Of a stretch of 64,000 nucleotides of DNA, positions 11,366 through 22,111 are shown piece by piece. The stretch is from the NCBI RefSeq assembly GCF_947507565.1, contig NC_089178.1, positions 558,001 to 622,000 of the forward strand. Direction: 5' to 3'. The stretch is from Oscarella lobularis. Its lineage: Eukaryota > Porifera > Homoscleromorpha > Homosclerophorida > Oscarellidae. The stretch's first letter is position 1, and each line of letters starts with the position of its first letter. Both the position numbers and the translations under genes were made by a program. The notes beneath the pieces were generated by a model. The model did not search any database. It saw only the letters and a program-made list of their open reading frames with translations, and was not told the DNA's origin.

Positions 11366-12540
11366 TCAACAGGTTTCAATTTCAACTGCAATCTTATTAA
11401 AAGATTCCCAAACGTCATTTGATTCGAAACACAATGTTCCTCCAGCCCTTTCGCTCTGAGAAGTCTAAAGAAAGGAGGAAAAAACCACAAGTATTCATAA
11501 CAAAGTAAATGACAAAAGATGAGTATGCTTATCAGTACATGTACGTTATTCCCATGCTCACCTGCCTGTTTAGATCCCCAATACAAACCCACTTGGATGT
11601 GGTCGTAATTGCCCACTTGGAATGATCCTTCGTTGAATCGAACTGAAATCCAAGCAAATTCACCGTCTTCACGTTCTCCACCTGATAGCCACTGGTGCAA
11701 TTCGACGACATCTTCCCAATCCCATTCTGCCACGTTTCCGTTCTCAACCCGTCGCGAAAATACGGCGCAACGATGACGTCATAGAGCGGCACCGCGTCCG
11801 AGCTGTACTTCGCAAAGCTGATGAACTTGCCGCCCGTCGCCGACGTCAACGACGTCACGCTGTGAAACGGCGGCGACGTCACGTGACGTCCGTTCAAAAC
11901 GTCGACGAACGTCGGAACGTTGTAACGCGAAACGGAATTGTTCGCGTAAATCCACGGATAGTCGAAGGCGAGCTGTCGCGAAATCGCTTCGAACTCCTCC
12001 GTTCGAAACGTGACGCACAGAAACGTCTGCCCGTTTCTCGCCTCGCCTTCGGGATAGTCGTACTTCGTCGAAAGCGAGGGAAATTTGGGCGTGCTGTGAA
12101 TCAGCCAGAAGCCGGACATTTCGTCGAAAGCGACGACGCCTTTCGTGTGGCCGCGATATTCGCTCTTTCTCCCGTCGGGATGTTCGTCGTTGTAGAGCGC
12201 GTACGCGATGTCGTTTTGGCTTGGGTTGTCGTAGAGTGGCGCGAGCGTCGACGCGATCGCGCCGCCCGACGAGTCGTTGATGGTGTGCGAAGAGAGGCTG
12301 AAACTCGGCGTTTGAGTGTCCATGTACGCGTATTTAAAGCCGCTGTCCGAGTTTGGAAGAGTGGGGAGCTTGTAGACGATGAACCTACAACAGGGTATAG
12401 GGGAGCTTTCGGTTTCGGTTTGATTTATTTTTTTACCAGTTGGTCGGTTGTCCGGATTCGTCTTTGCATCGGACGTCACCGGCAGCAAGTGAAATTGCGC
12501 CGCAAAGGCAAACGGCGAGGACGTTCAGATAACGCGGCAT
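11366..12540 (-). CDS. DNASE2: Deoxyribonuclease II (lysosomal acid DNase)
   Basis: Three exons on the minus strand. The first, from the ATG at 12540, gives the signal peptide MPRYLNVLAVCLCGAISLAA, then CKDESGQPTNW as in the mature start of DNase II. The long central exon has both HxK catalytic motifs: HTKGV (with GFWLIHSTPKFP just after) and DHSKWAI near the C-terminus, then WVCIGDLNRQ. The last exon gives SQSERAGGTLCFESNDVW and stops after ETC. DNase II cuts double-stranded DNA at acid pH without metal, in lysosomes, during breakdown of engulfed cells. Length (about 355 residues) fits the family and nothing essential is missing. It shares a 229-bp divergent promoter with FUT8-like gene 1. 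Confidence 0.93.
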
Positions 12541-12769
12541 CTCTCCCAATCTCCTCGCACGTGTCTGCGCAGGTGATGACGTCGCTTGCACGTGATTTCG
12601 TATACATATATAATGTTCAATTTACGTTCGTTTGTGTTTTAGACGTACGGAAGGCCTTTACTTTGTCTATTTTTTATGGCTTCAGCTAAAATGGATCGAT
12701 CTTAGTCCGGGACTCGGACGAACACGCCCCCCCGACGACTTTGGAAGTGACAAGGAAGTCTCCTCAACC
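12541..12769. promoter_or_regulatory. Divergent promoter DNASE2 / FUT8-like 1
   Basis: 229 bp separate two divergent start codons. The interval holds two CACGTG E-boxes (12558-12563 and 12589-12594) and a TGACGTC CRE-like site (12577-12583) between them. CACGTG is the core of the site bound by MITF/TFE- and USF-type factors, which drive lysosomal genes in vertebrates. Use here is inferred. Confidence 0.45.
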
Positions 12770-14678
12770 ATGGCGGCTCGACGTACTCTCCTCATCGGGC
12801 TCGTCATTTTAACCATCTGGTTGCTTTCCGTCTATCGCGGTAGCGTTTTTGTCAGCCGATTGACCGAGCAAGAAGACGCCGCCGGATGCGGAACAATCCG
12901 ACTCGCCTATTTGGAAAGACGAGTGAGAACTCTTCGAGAGGAAGTCGACCGTCTGAAAAACGAACAGGCATCGTGTACGCCTCAGCGAACGCCAAAACTC
13001 AAACCAACATCGACTTTGAGTCGAAAACTCGAAGCGAACGAGAACTCGGACCGAAGGAGAGACGAAGCGCAAGACTCGGTCGCGAAGCGCGACATCCCAT
13101 CGACGACTCGACTCGCCGACGCAAAATCGGACATTTCGAAAAAATTTGACGTCATCGCGCTACGACATTTAGAAACGACGGTCGTGAACTGGTGGAAAAC
13201 GATTCAGTACGAGACGAGCCAAGCGGACGAGAAGACGACGAAAACGAAAAAATTCGTCGACATATCGGCCGATCATCTCCACCACGTCCTAATCGACGTC
13301 GCTCGCTTGAGAAACGCGAGTCGATTGGAACAGCGAAAGGAAGTCGAGACGGCGACGAGCGCGGTTCAGGAGCGTTTTCGACTGCGTCAGAATCCGCCTT
13401 CGTGTGGGAAAGACGTGAAACGATTGGTGTGCTCGGTGAATAAGATGTGCGGCTTCGGCTGTCAGGTGCATCACGTCGCCTATTGCTTTCTGCTCGCTCA
13501 CGGCTTGGGTCGCGTGTTCGTGCTCGCCTCCGACATGTGGTCGTATAATCGAGGCGGGCGCGGTTGGATCGACGTGTTTGAGCCGGTCTCGTTGTCGTGT
13601 GAAATGAAATTTGCTGACTATCGGAGCTTACCCGCGTATAATCCGAAGACGTACGATCCCGATGCGCCTGTCGTTCGGGCGCACTTCATCGATAATTACG
13701 TTAAAAATAATCCTCCGTATTTGCCGTTTGTTATTCCCACTGATTTGGCGAATGTCGTTCAGCATTTTCATCGTATACCCGGTCTCTGGTTTCTCGGGCA
13801 AATCGTTTCCTATTTATTGAGACTCAATGGCGATATGCAAAAATTCATTGACGACCTGAAAACGTCTATTGGATTCAAGAAGCCAATTGTTGGGTTAGAA
13901 AAGAAGAAAATTATTTGTCTACGTAGAGCACGTATATGTGTGCAGGGTTCACGTTCGTCGAACAGATAAGCTAATGGTGGAAGCGCAGAGGCATTCAATT
14001 GAAGAGTATATGCGTTCTGTTGATGACTATTATCAAGTTTTGGAAACGCGACCTATCGCTCAGAAACGAGTATTTGTCGCAACCGATGACGTCCGCGTGA
14101 TTCACGAGACAAAGGGAAAGTAGGTTATTATTAGCACAACTGTCAGTTGATCGTTTTTAGAGATGCGTGTATATACTAGGTATCAAGATTACGCCTTGGT
14201 CTTTAACGAAGTCGCTGCTACAAAAGCAAGGCAGCAGCGCTATACGCTAGACTCGTTGAAGGGCATTATTTCCGACATAATACTTTTGTCAGAGACGGAT
14301 TACCTCGTTTGCACGTTTTCCTCTCAGGTAATGACCGTAAGGAAACTCGTGATAATAATGATTTATTGATTTTTTTAGGTTTGTCGTCTTGCCTATGAAT
14401 TGATGCAGACGAAGCACGTTGACGCCTCTGATCGTTATCACAGCCTCGACGATGTCTACTATTTCGGCGGGTCAAGGCGTCGCCGGTGGCGCGCTATTTA
14501 CCCGCATGCACCGCGCGAGGGAGCAACTGGTGAACTGGAGATTGAAGTTGGGGACGTTCTCGGCGTTGACGCCATTCTGGGTGGCTACTACGTCGGAAAA
14601 AATGAACAAACAGGTAAAAAGGGGCAATTTCCTGTGTACAAGGTAGAGGAAATTGCTGATGTTAAAGACTTTTTTTGA
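12770..14678 (+). CDS. FUT8: Alpha-1,6-fucosyltransferase (FUT8-like), copy 1
   Basis: Four exons. The ATG at 12770 begins a type II Golgi membrane anchor (LLIGLVILTIWLLSVYRGSV at residues 6-25), followed by a charged, probably coiled-coil stem. Catalytic hallmarks: CGFGCQVHHVAYCFLLAHG, then GVHVRRTDK (the paired arginines of the GDP-fucose site), IEEYM, FVATDD and SDIILLSETDYLVCTFSSQV. The C-terminus has the SH3-like domain typical of FUT8 (FGGS... EVGDVLGV... KGQFPVYKVEE). The enzyme adds core fucose to the innermost GlcNAc of N-glycans in the Golgi. Length is close to the vertebrate enzyme. Small introns fall at 13.90, 14.12 and 14.33 kb, the same places as in copy 2, which starts 146 bp downstream on the same strand: a tandem duplication. 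Confidence 0.92.
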
Positions 14679-14823
14679 GAATTTTAATTAATTAATTTGG
14701 CAGTTAGCAAGAAGGCTACTTTCTCGTGCCTAATTGCTTTATACCCAAGATATTTTAATTATTCATTCCTTCGGGTATTTTTGCCGGGGATTTTAGAATG
14801 TGACTGTAGAGCTTTGGGAGAAC

Positions 14824-16482
14824 ATGCTACGTTCCCCGCCACAAGCTCCGCAAGCTACTGTGCGCAGGCGCAGCATGCTTCGCCGAAAATCAACAACAAA
14901 ATTGTTTCTTCTCGTTCTTTGCTTGATTTTCTTGACGATCTTGTGCTACAGAAGCTACAGCGCGCCGAAATGCACCGGTGGGACAAACCGATCAACGAAA
15001 AACTCGAAAACGACGCGACAACACGCGGAAAACATCTGGCGACTCGTACGCGCCGAGACGAAGTCGCACGACCTAGCAAACCGCCTCAAGCCGCTCTTCG
15101 CCGCCCTAACGACCGATACGAACGAAGAAACGTCGCCGAAAAACGACGTCGCAGCGGCAAAACTCCGTCGCCTCGTTCGAAACCGCTTCGAAACGCTCCA
15201 AAATCCCCGATCGGACACATGCGCCGACGCGAGAGAGCTCGTCTGCGACGTGAACAAGGACTGCGGTCTCGGCTGCCAGCTCCATCACGTCGCCTATTGC
15301 TTCGCACTCGCGTACGGCACGCGTCGACGACTCGTCGTCGATTCGCGCCCGTGGAACTACGTCGGGCCGTGGGATCGCGTGTTTGAGCCCGTCAGTAATA
15401 CGTGCGTCGGCGCTGTTTCTCGACGTCGAACCGTCTGGTACGATGACGTCGACGCGCGCGAGACTCGCGTCGTCAAGGCGCCCATTTTCGAGAGTCTCGA
15501 TTCGCGTCGACCGCGTCCGCCTTTCATTCCCTTGGCCGTTCCCGTCGATTTGGTTGACGCTATTCGGACGTTTCATAGGCGGCCGTCTGTTTGGTGGATT
15601 GGGCAGATGATTGGGTATTTGTTTCGACCGAATGAGAGAGTGAGAAATCGCATTGAGGCGTTGAAGGAGAGGCTCGGCTTTGGCCATCCCATAGTTGGGT
15701 AGGAATCTCTCCCCATGATCAACAAGTTTTTAGGAGAATTTTTTCCTAGAGTTCACGTTAGACGAACAGACAAAATTGGTTGGGAGGCCGATTTACATCA
15801 GCTCCATGAATATATGGAGGGTGTTAGCGAATACTATGAGATGTTGGAATGGAGTAAACCTGTTGAGAAGAAACTGGTGTTTTTGGCAACGGACGATACT
15901 GACGTATGGGAAAAAGCTAAGGAAACGTAAGATACACGAACTCTTGCGGTCTTGTACTCTATACAGAGATTTTAGGTATAAAGATTATGTGTTTTTGCAC
16001 GACGAAAGCGCTTCTCGATCAGCTAAGAAGGATCGTTTTTCTCTTGAATCTCTTGAGGGTGCTGTATCTGACATTGTTTTGTTGTCCGATACAGACTATT
16101 TGATATGCACCTTTTCTTCTCAGGTACGGTTCTCTAGTTTGTCTTTGGGCGTTCATTTAGAGGTACATGTATTCAGGTGTGTCGTCTTGCATATGAACTG
16201 ATGCAAACCAAGCATACTGACGCTTCGGACAAGGTCCTCAGCCTCGATGATGTTTATTATTTTGGGGGGCAGGAGAACCTATATTGGAGGGCGGTTGAAA
16301 ATCATGTACCACCAGAAAATGATCGCAGTCAAATTAGACTAGAAGTTGGTGACCTTGTCACTGTTGAAAAGATGGGACCAGTTTATTGGTTTGGTAAGAA
16401 TCAGAGAACAAAGGAAAGAGGGCTATATCCTTCATTTAAAGTTGAAGAAAACACGCTTGCCGTTCCCTTTCCTGTGTTTTAA
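14824..16482 (+). CDS. FUT8: Alpha-1,6-fucosyltransferase (FUT8-like), copy 2
   Basis: Tandem paralogue of copy 1 with the same four-exon plan. I start it at the ATG at 14824; an in-frame ATG at 14875 is an alternative. A membrane anchor (LFLLVLCLIFLTILCY) is followed by a shorter stem, then CGLGCQLHHVAYCFALAYG, VHVRRTDKIGWEADLHQL, FLATDDTD, SDIVLLSDTDYLICTFSSQV and LSLDDVYYFGG. A C-terminal SH3-like domain (LEVGDLVTVEKMG... GLYPSFKVEE) follows. The arginine pair, the following Lys and the downstream Glu are all kept, so activity is expected. The first exon is GC-rich with many cg-containing codons, and divergence from copy 1 is strong outside the motifs, so the duplication is old. Substrate preference may differ. 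Confidence 0.9.
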
Positions 16483-16489
16483 AAAAGCA

Positions 16490-16602
16490 TAGATATGACG
16501 TGGCCTCGGTTCCAGACCCTCTCTCCCCCGGATCGATCCTCGGAGAGAGGATCGGTAACATCCGGGGGAGAGAGGGTCTGGAACCGAGGCTAGATATGAC
16601 GT
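16490..16602. mobile_element. Foldback/MITE-like element with 12-bp target-site duplication
   Basis: An 89-bp element (16502-16590) is flanked by identical 12-bp direct repeats, tagatatgacgt, at 16490-16501 and 16591-16602. It has perfect 31-bp inverted repeats (16503-16533 and 16560-16590; outer end gcctcggttccagaccctct). Between them is a second perfect stem, cgatcctc / gaggatcg with loop ggaga. It lies 8 bp after the FUT8-like 2 stop and 34 bp before the first VWA5A-like ATG. No coding capacity. The direct repeats point to transposition; a long target duplication is unusual for the best-known MITEs. Confidence 0.75.
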
Positions 16603-16635
16603 AATCAAAAACTCGTGACTTGACTCGTGTTAGAC

Positions 16636-19302
16636 ATGCCGTTCGGTCTCCTGAAAAGAAATAACAATTCGCCCGTTCCTCTGCGATCGGTCAGAGTCGA
16701 GAGCACCGTTCTTGGTTATACTGCTCGAGTGGTGTCCCGATTGGACTACGAAAACGAGGAAGGGAACCCTATCGAAGCCGTTTTCACCTTTCCTCTCGAC
16801 GAATCGGCGACTGTCGTCGATTTAGCGGCTCTAATCGACGGCAGAAAGATCGTCGGGATAGTCAAAGAGAAAGGGGAAGCGCAGGAAGCGTACGACCTTG
16901 CAATCGCAAGCGGCCAATCAGCTTTTCTTATGGAATCGGACCGTCGCGAAATTTTCACGGTGAGCGTCGGTAATCTTCCGCCGAGGAAGAAAGCGACAGT
17001 CGAAGTAACATTCGTCATGGAATTGCCGACCGAACACGACGGGTAAAAACAGGCATAGGAATCTGAAAAAGAGTTTTTTGAATAAATTTTTCAGTTCGGT
17101 TCGTTTCAATCTTCCGTCTGTTCTGACACCGCGTTATCACGCAGCGTCATCGAATCCAGCCGAATCGACGAATCCGACGGCAGACGTGACGTATTTACCG
17201 GCTTCAGCCATTCCTTATACATTCTCCTTCGAAATGCGAATCGAAGCGGACGTCGACGACGTCACGTCACCGACTCATCAACTGACGACCGAACATGCTG
17301 TAGATGACGCCGGGTATAGCGTGACGTTAGTTCAATTGGCGGAAGAACACAAATTTGACAAAGACGTCGTTGTGACCATCAAGCCAAAGAACACTCATCA
17401 ACCGCATGCCGTCATTGAGATGGGAGCGGAGGACGGCGTCGCTCTTCTGTCTGATCCAGCCGTGACGCTGAACTACTTTCCAGATTTCAGTACAGCGGAT
17501 GCAATAAGTGAGCTGATCTTCGTGATTGATCGAAGTGGAAGCATGGGTGGGGGCTACATTGGGGCGGCAAAAGAAACGATTATGTTGTTTCTAAAGAGCA
17601 TTCCCGACGATTGCTATTTCAATATTGTAGGATTCGGATCGAGCCACGAGAAGCTGTTCAAAGAGAGCGTTGCTTATAATCAGGAAAATCTAGACATTGC
17701 CATGCCATACACAAAGAGTCTTCAGGCTAATCTTGGCGGAACAGAGTTGCTGCCGCCTCTTCGAGAGATCTTCAAGATGCCATCTGTGAAAGGTCTTCCA
17801 AAGCAGATCTTTGTACTCACAGATGGGGCCGTATCCAATACATACAGTGTCATTGAAGAAGTGAAGAAGAATGCTCACAACGCTAGGTAGTATCTTTTCA
17901 TTCAAGGTTTAATTAAAATAATTGTCTGGTTTATTTGTAGATGTTTTGCTGTTGGAATCGGATCAGGCGCTTCAACTGAACTCGTGAGAGGAATAGCCGA
18001 AGCTGGCAAAGGCTCGAGTGAATTTATTCAAGCCGGAGAGCGAATGCAGCCCAAGGTGATTATCACTAACTATGAGTGAGAGGTTAATTTAACATTTTCC
18101 TGTAGGTAATGAGAATGCTGAAGCGCGCCTTGACTCCGTCTATCTCCGACGTTCACGTTAGCTGGTCATTACCTGGAGTCATTCAAACTCCATCCAAAGT
18201 TCCTCCAGTGTTCAGCGGAGATCGTCTGATCATTTATGGCTTTCTTCCGCATGCAAAGGATGTTAAAGGCTCCGCGTCGCTCAACGGATACATAGGAACA
18301 GAAAAGTTTGGGCTGTCCATCGATTTTGACGTTAAAGCAAGCGAAAGCGGTAGAGGAAAAGCTGTTCACCAGCTCGCAATCAAATCACTGATCAGAGACG
18401 TTGAAAGCAATTTGAATGACAAAGATCTTGTGAAGAAGCGACTTGGCGGCACAGTCAAGTCAGACAAGGATGCGATTGTAAAGCTGAGCACAAGCGCTAA
18501 CGTGATCTGCAGCCACACATCGTTTGTGGCGATCGACGAAGAAAGCGAAGAGCCAGTGACAGGCAGCATGGAGCGTCGACACATTCCAATGGCTGAAGCA
18601 GAAGACTGCTTTGGCGGCATGGCTTCTAATTTTGCGGCTCCTCCTCCTCCAGCAGCAGCAGCACCAGGAGGAACCTTTTCATTTGGCGGTGGTCCTCCTC
18701 CTCGTCCAGGAGGGGGAGGCCTCTCGTTTGGTGGTGCTCCACCACCGTTTCTTCTCTCAACAATGAGAAGCGCATTGGGTGGCGGCCCTCCTCCTCCTCC
18801 TCAAGCATTTGGCTGTGCTCCTCCTCCTGCTCCTCAAGCATCAAGTAGCTTATTTGGTGCTGTAGCTGGAGGAACAGCGTTGCGTGCTGCTTCTGGCCCT
18901 CCTCCAGCACCGCGTAATGAATTTGGGAATCGAGCTGAAATTGGAAGCGGTGACTTGCGTCCCGACGATGCTTTCTTAACAATTGTGTCATTGCAACAGG
19001 CGTCAGGTGCGTGGCCACTTGATTCTGCTGTCGCCCGTCTTCTCAACATATCTGTTGACGAATTGGCTGCTCTTTCACCGTTTGGAAAAGACTCATCTGC
19101 TCCACTAAAGAGCATTTGGGCAACGGCTGTCGTTCTCACTTGGCTGGAAACCATGTGCGCTGGTTCCAAAGACGAATGGGATTTGATGGCAAAGAAAGCT
19201 ACAAAGTGGGCACAGAAGCAGACATTTCCTAGAGGAATGACCTGGGTAAATCTTCTGAAAGCTACCTGCGTTATACTCTTTCTGCAAGATTGTCTGGCTT
19301 AA
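16636..19302 (+). CDS. VWA5A: VWA5A-like protein, array copy 1
   Basis: Four exons, 16636-17042, 17095-17886, 17941-18055 and 18106-19302, giving 836 residues. Domains in order: VIT (about 10-130; SVRVEST...YENEEGNP... SVGNLPPRKKATVEV), vWA (about 275-455) with a full MIDAS (DRSGSMG, GGTELLPPL, LTDGAVS), a beta-rich middle region, a Pro/Gly-rich linker (FSFGGGPPPRPGGG) and a C-terminal module (SLQQASGAWPLD...ARLL). The order VIT-vWA-C-terminal module is shared with VWA5A and with the corresponding part of vault PARP (PARP4). No signal peptide, so probably cytosolic. The end differs from the paralogues: instead of LMKAAQKLF it reads through a changed end into a 25-bp repeat, with the stop inside the first repeat copy. 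Exact role unknown. Confidence 0.85.
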
Positions 19303-19366
19303 GCTGCTGAATGATTGTCTGGCTTAAGCTGCTGCATGATTGTCTGGCTTAATTAAGCTGCTGCAT
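19288..19366. repeat. 25-bp tandem repeat, three copies, at VWA5A copy 1 stop
   Basis: Copies at 19288-19312, 19313-19337 and 19338-19366 of gattgtctggcttaagctgc plus tgcat; the third has a 4-bp insertion (aatt). The stop codon of VWA5A copy 1 (19300-19302) lies in the first copy. Confidence 0.85.
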
Positions 19367-19418
19367 GAATGTTTTCTAACAAGACAAGGTGTGGTGTCCG
19401 GGAAGTTGATCGACACAC

Positions 19419-21971
19419 ATGTTCAGGCGTGCTGCGCGACACGTGGAGAGAGTCATGCACGGACTGCAGAAGGTCGACGGTTCACCCGTTCCCCTGCGAT
19501 CAGTTAGGGTCGAAAGCACTGTAGTTGGATACACGGCTCAAGTCGTGTCTCGATTGGAGTACGAAAACGAGGAAGGGAACCCAGTCGAAGCCGTTTTTAC
19601 GTTTCCTCTCGACGAATCGTCGACTGTCGTCGATTTTACGGCTCTCATCTACGGCAGAAAGATTGTCGGGATAGTCAAAGAGAAAGAGGAAGCGAAGCAA
19701 GCGTACGACGATGCAATCGCAAAGGGTCAATCCGCTTTTCTTATGGACTCCGTCCGTCGCGACATTTTCACGGTGAGCGTTGGAAATCTTCCACCGAAGA
19801 AGAAAGCAACGATCGAAATAACGTTCATCATGGAATTGCCGACGGAACACGACGGGTAAATTTAATAAATTAATTAGGAAGAACGGACACGGATAAAGCC
19901 GCGCGTTTGAATTTATTTTTCCAGATCGCTTCGTTTCAATCTTCCGTCTGTTCTAACACCGCGCTATCACGCAGCGTCATCGAATCCAGCCGAATCGACG
20001 AATCCGACGGCAGACGTGACGTATTTACCGGCTTCAGCCATTCCTTATACACTCTCCTTCGAAATGCGAATCAAAGCGGACGTCGACGGCGTCACTTCAC
20101 TAACTCATCAACTGATGACCGAACGTGCTGTAGACGACGACCGGTATAGCGTGACGTTTGTTCAATTGGCTGAAAAGCACAAGTTTGACAAAGACGTTGT
20201 TGTGATCATCACGCTGAAGAACACCCACCAACCGCACGCCGTCGTTGAGATGGGAGCGGAGAGCAGTGTTGCTTTTTTGGCTAATCCAGCAGTGGCACTC
20301 AACTACTTTCCCAATTTCAGTACAACGGATGCAGTCAGTGAGCTGATATTTGTGATTGATCGAAGTGGAAGCATGAGTGGCAAATACATTGGGGCGGCAA
20401 AAGAAACGATTATGTTGTTTCTAAAGAGCATTCCCGACGATTGCTATTTCAATATTGTAGGATTCGGATCGAGCCACGAGAAGCTGTTCAAAGAGAGCGT
20501 TGCTTATAATCAGGAAAATCTAGACATTGCCATGCCATACACAAAGAGTCTTCAGGCTAATCTTGGCGGAACAGAGTTGCTGCCGCCTCTTCGAGAGATC
20601 TTCAAGATGCCATCTGTGAAAGGTCGTCCAAAGCAGATCTTTGTACTCACAGATGGGGCCGTATCCAATACATACAGTGTCATTGAAGAAGTGAAGAAGA
20701 ATGCTCACAACGCTAGGTACTCGTCTTTTCATTCAAAGTTTTATCGAAATAATTATCTTGTTTATTTGTAGATGTTTTGCTGTTGGAATCGGATCAGGCG
20801 CTTCAACTGAACTCGTGAGAGGAATAGCCGAAGCTGGCAAAGGCTCGAGTGAATTTATTCAAGCCGGAGAACGAATGCAGCCCAAGGTGTGCATTCTCAT
20901 TATTAATTAGCGGGTGAGATTTGATTTTCGCCGCTTTTCCTGTAGGCAATGAGAATGTTGAAACGTGCATTGGCTCCGTCACTCTCCGATGTTCACATCA
21001 GCTGGTCCATACCTTGGGTAAGCGAAGTCATTCAAACTCCGTCAAAAGTTCCTCCTGTATTCAGCGGCGATCGTCTCATCATTTACGGTTTTCTAGTCAA
21101 TGTTCTACAGCTCGGTGATCTGAAAGGCTCTGCGTCACTCAAAGGATACATAGGAACGGAGAAGTTTGAGCTGTCTATCAATTTTGAAGTGAAACCGAGT
21201 GGAGGTAGCGGAGGAAAAGCTGTTCACCAGCTTGCAATCAAATCATTGATCAAAGACGTCAAAAGCAATTACACTGACAAAGATATTATAAAGAAGCAAC
21301 TCGGAAGCACAGTCAAATCAGACAAGGATGCAATTGTAAAGCTGAGCACCAGCGCTGACGTGATTTGCAGCCACACATCATTTGTAGCTGTTGATGAAGG
21401 AAACGGCGAGCCGGTGAAAGGAAGCATGAATTTGAGGCACATTCCAATGGCTAAGGATGATGGATACAATGATTGTAGTAGATACATGAGGCATCGAAGG
21501 GTTATGAATTTTCATAATTGGGAGGATGGTAATGATTCTGATGGATACGTAAGGCATCGACGTCAAATTACTCGTTGTAATTGGGAAGATGGTGATGGTG
21601 ATGATTCAGAGTGCGAGGAGGAAGAAATAAACGATGAAAAGAAGACATCAGATGATATATTCCGAACGATTGTGTTATTACAACAGGCGTCTGGGGCGTG
21701 GCTGCTTGACTTTGCTGTAGCTCGTCTCGTCAGCAAATCTGTTGACGATTTGGATGCTCTCTCGCCGTTTGGAAAGGAAGCATCTGCTGTGTGCAAAAGT
21801 ATATGGGCAACAGCCGTTGTCTTGGCGTGCCTGGAGGCTGCATGTGCAGGCTCCAAAGACGAATGGGAGCTAATAGCAAATAAAGCTACCAAGTGGGCGA
21901 AGAAGCAGACGCTCCCTGAACGTACAACGTGGGGACATTTGATGAAAGCAGCTCAAAAGCTCTTCCAGTGA
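19419..21971 (+). CDS. VWA5A: VWA5A-like protein, array copy 2
   Basis: Same four-exon structure as copy 1, with introns at about 19858-19924, 20716-20771 and 20887-20945. The start is either the ATG at 19419 or the in-frame ATG at 19455; the latter aligns better with the short N-termini of the paralogues. VIT domain, vWA with full MIDAS (DRSGSMSG, GGTELL, LTDGAVS) and C-terminal module (LQQASGAWLLDFAVARL) are intact, and it ends in the common LMKAAQKLF-type tail. The linker is not Pro/Gly-rich but holds two RHRR...NWEDG repeats and an acidic stretch (DSECEEEEINDEKK). The second half of its vWA domain is nearly identical in DNA to copy 1, whereas the rest groups with copies 3 and 5, which suggests gene conversion. 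Confidence 0.85.
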
Positions 21972-22111
21972 CAGGAAATTTGCTAAAAAACTGCGCATGC
22001 TGATTGATTAATTGATTATTTTTGCCATTAGCTAAATTATTCGCATTCTTAAAATATCCATAATTGTGTGACGACACAGGATGTCACATGATGTAGGGTC
22101 TACTCACGAAA

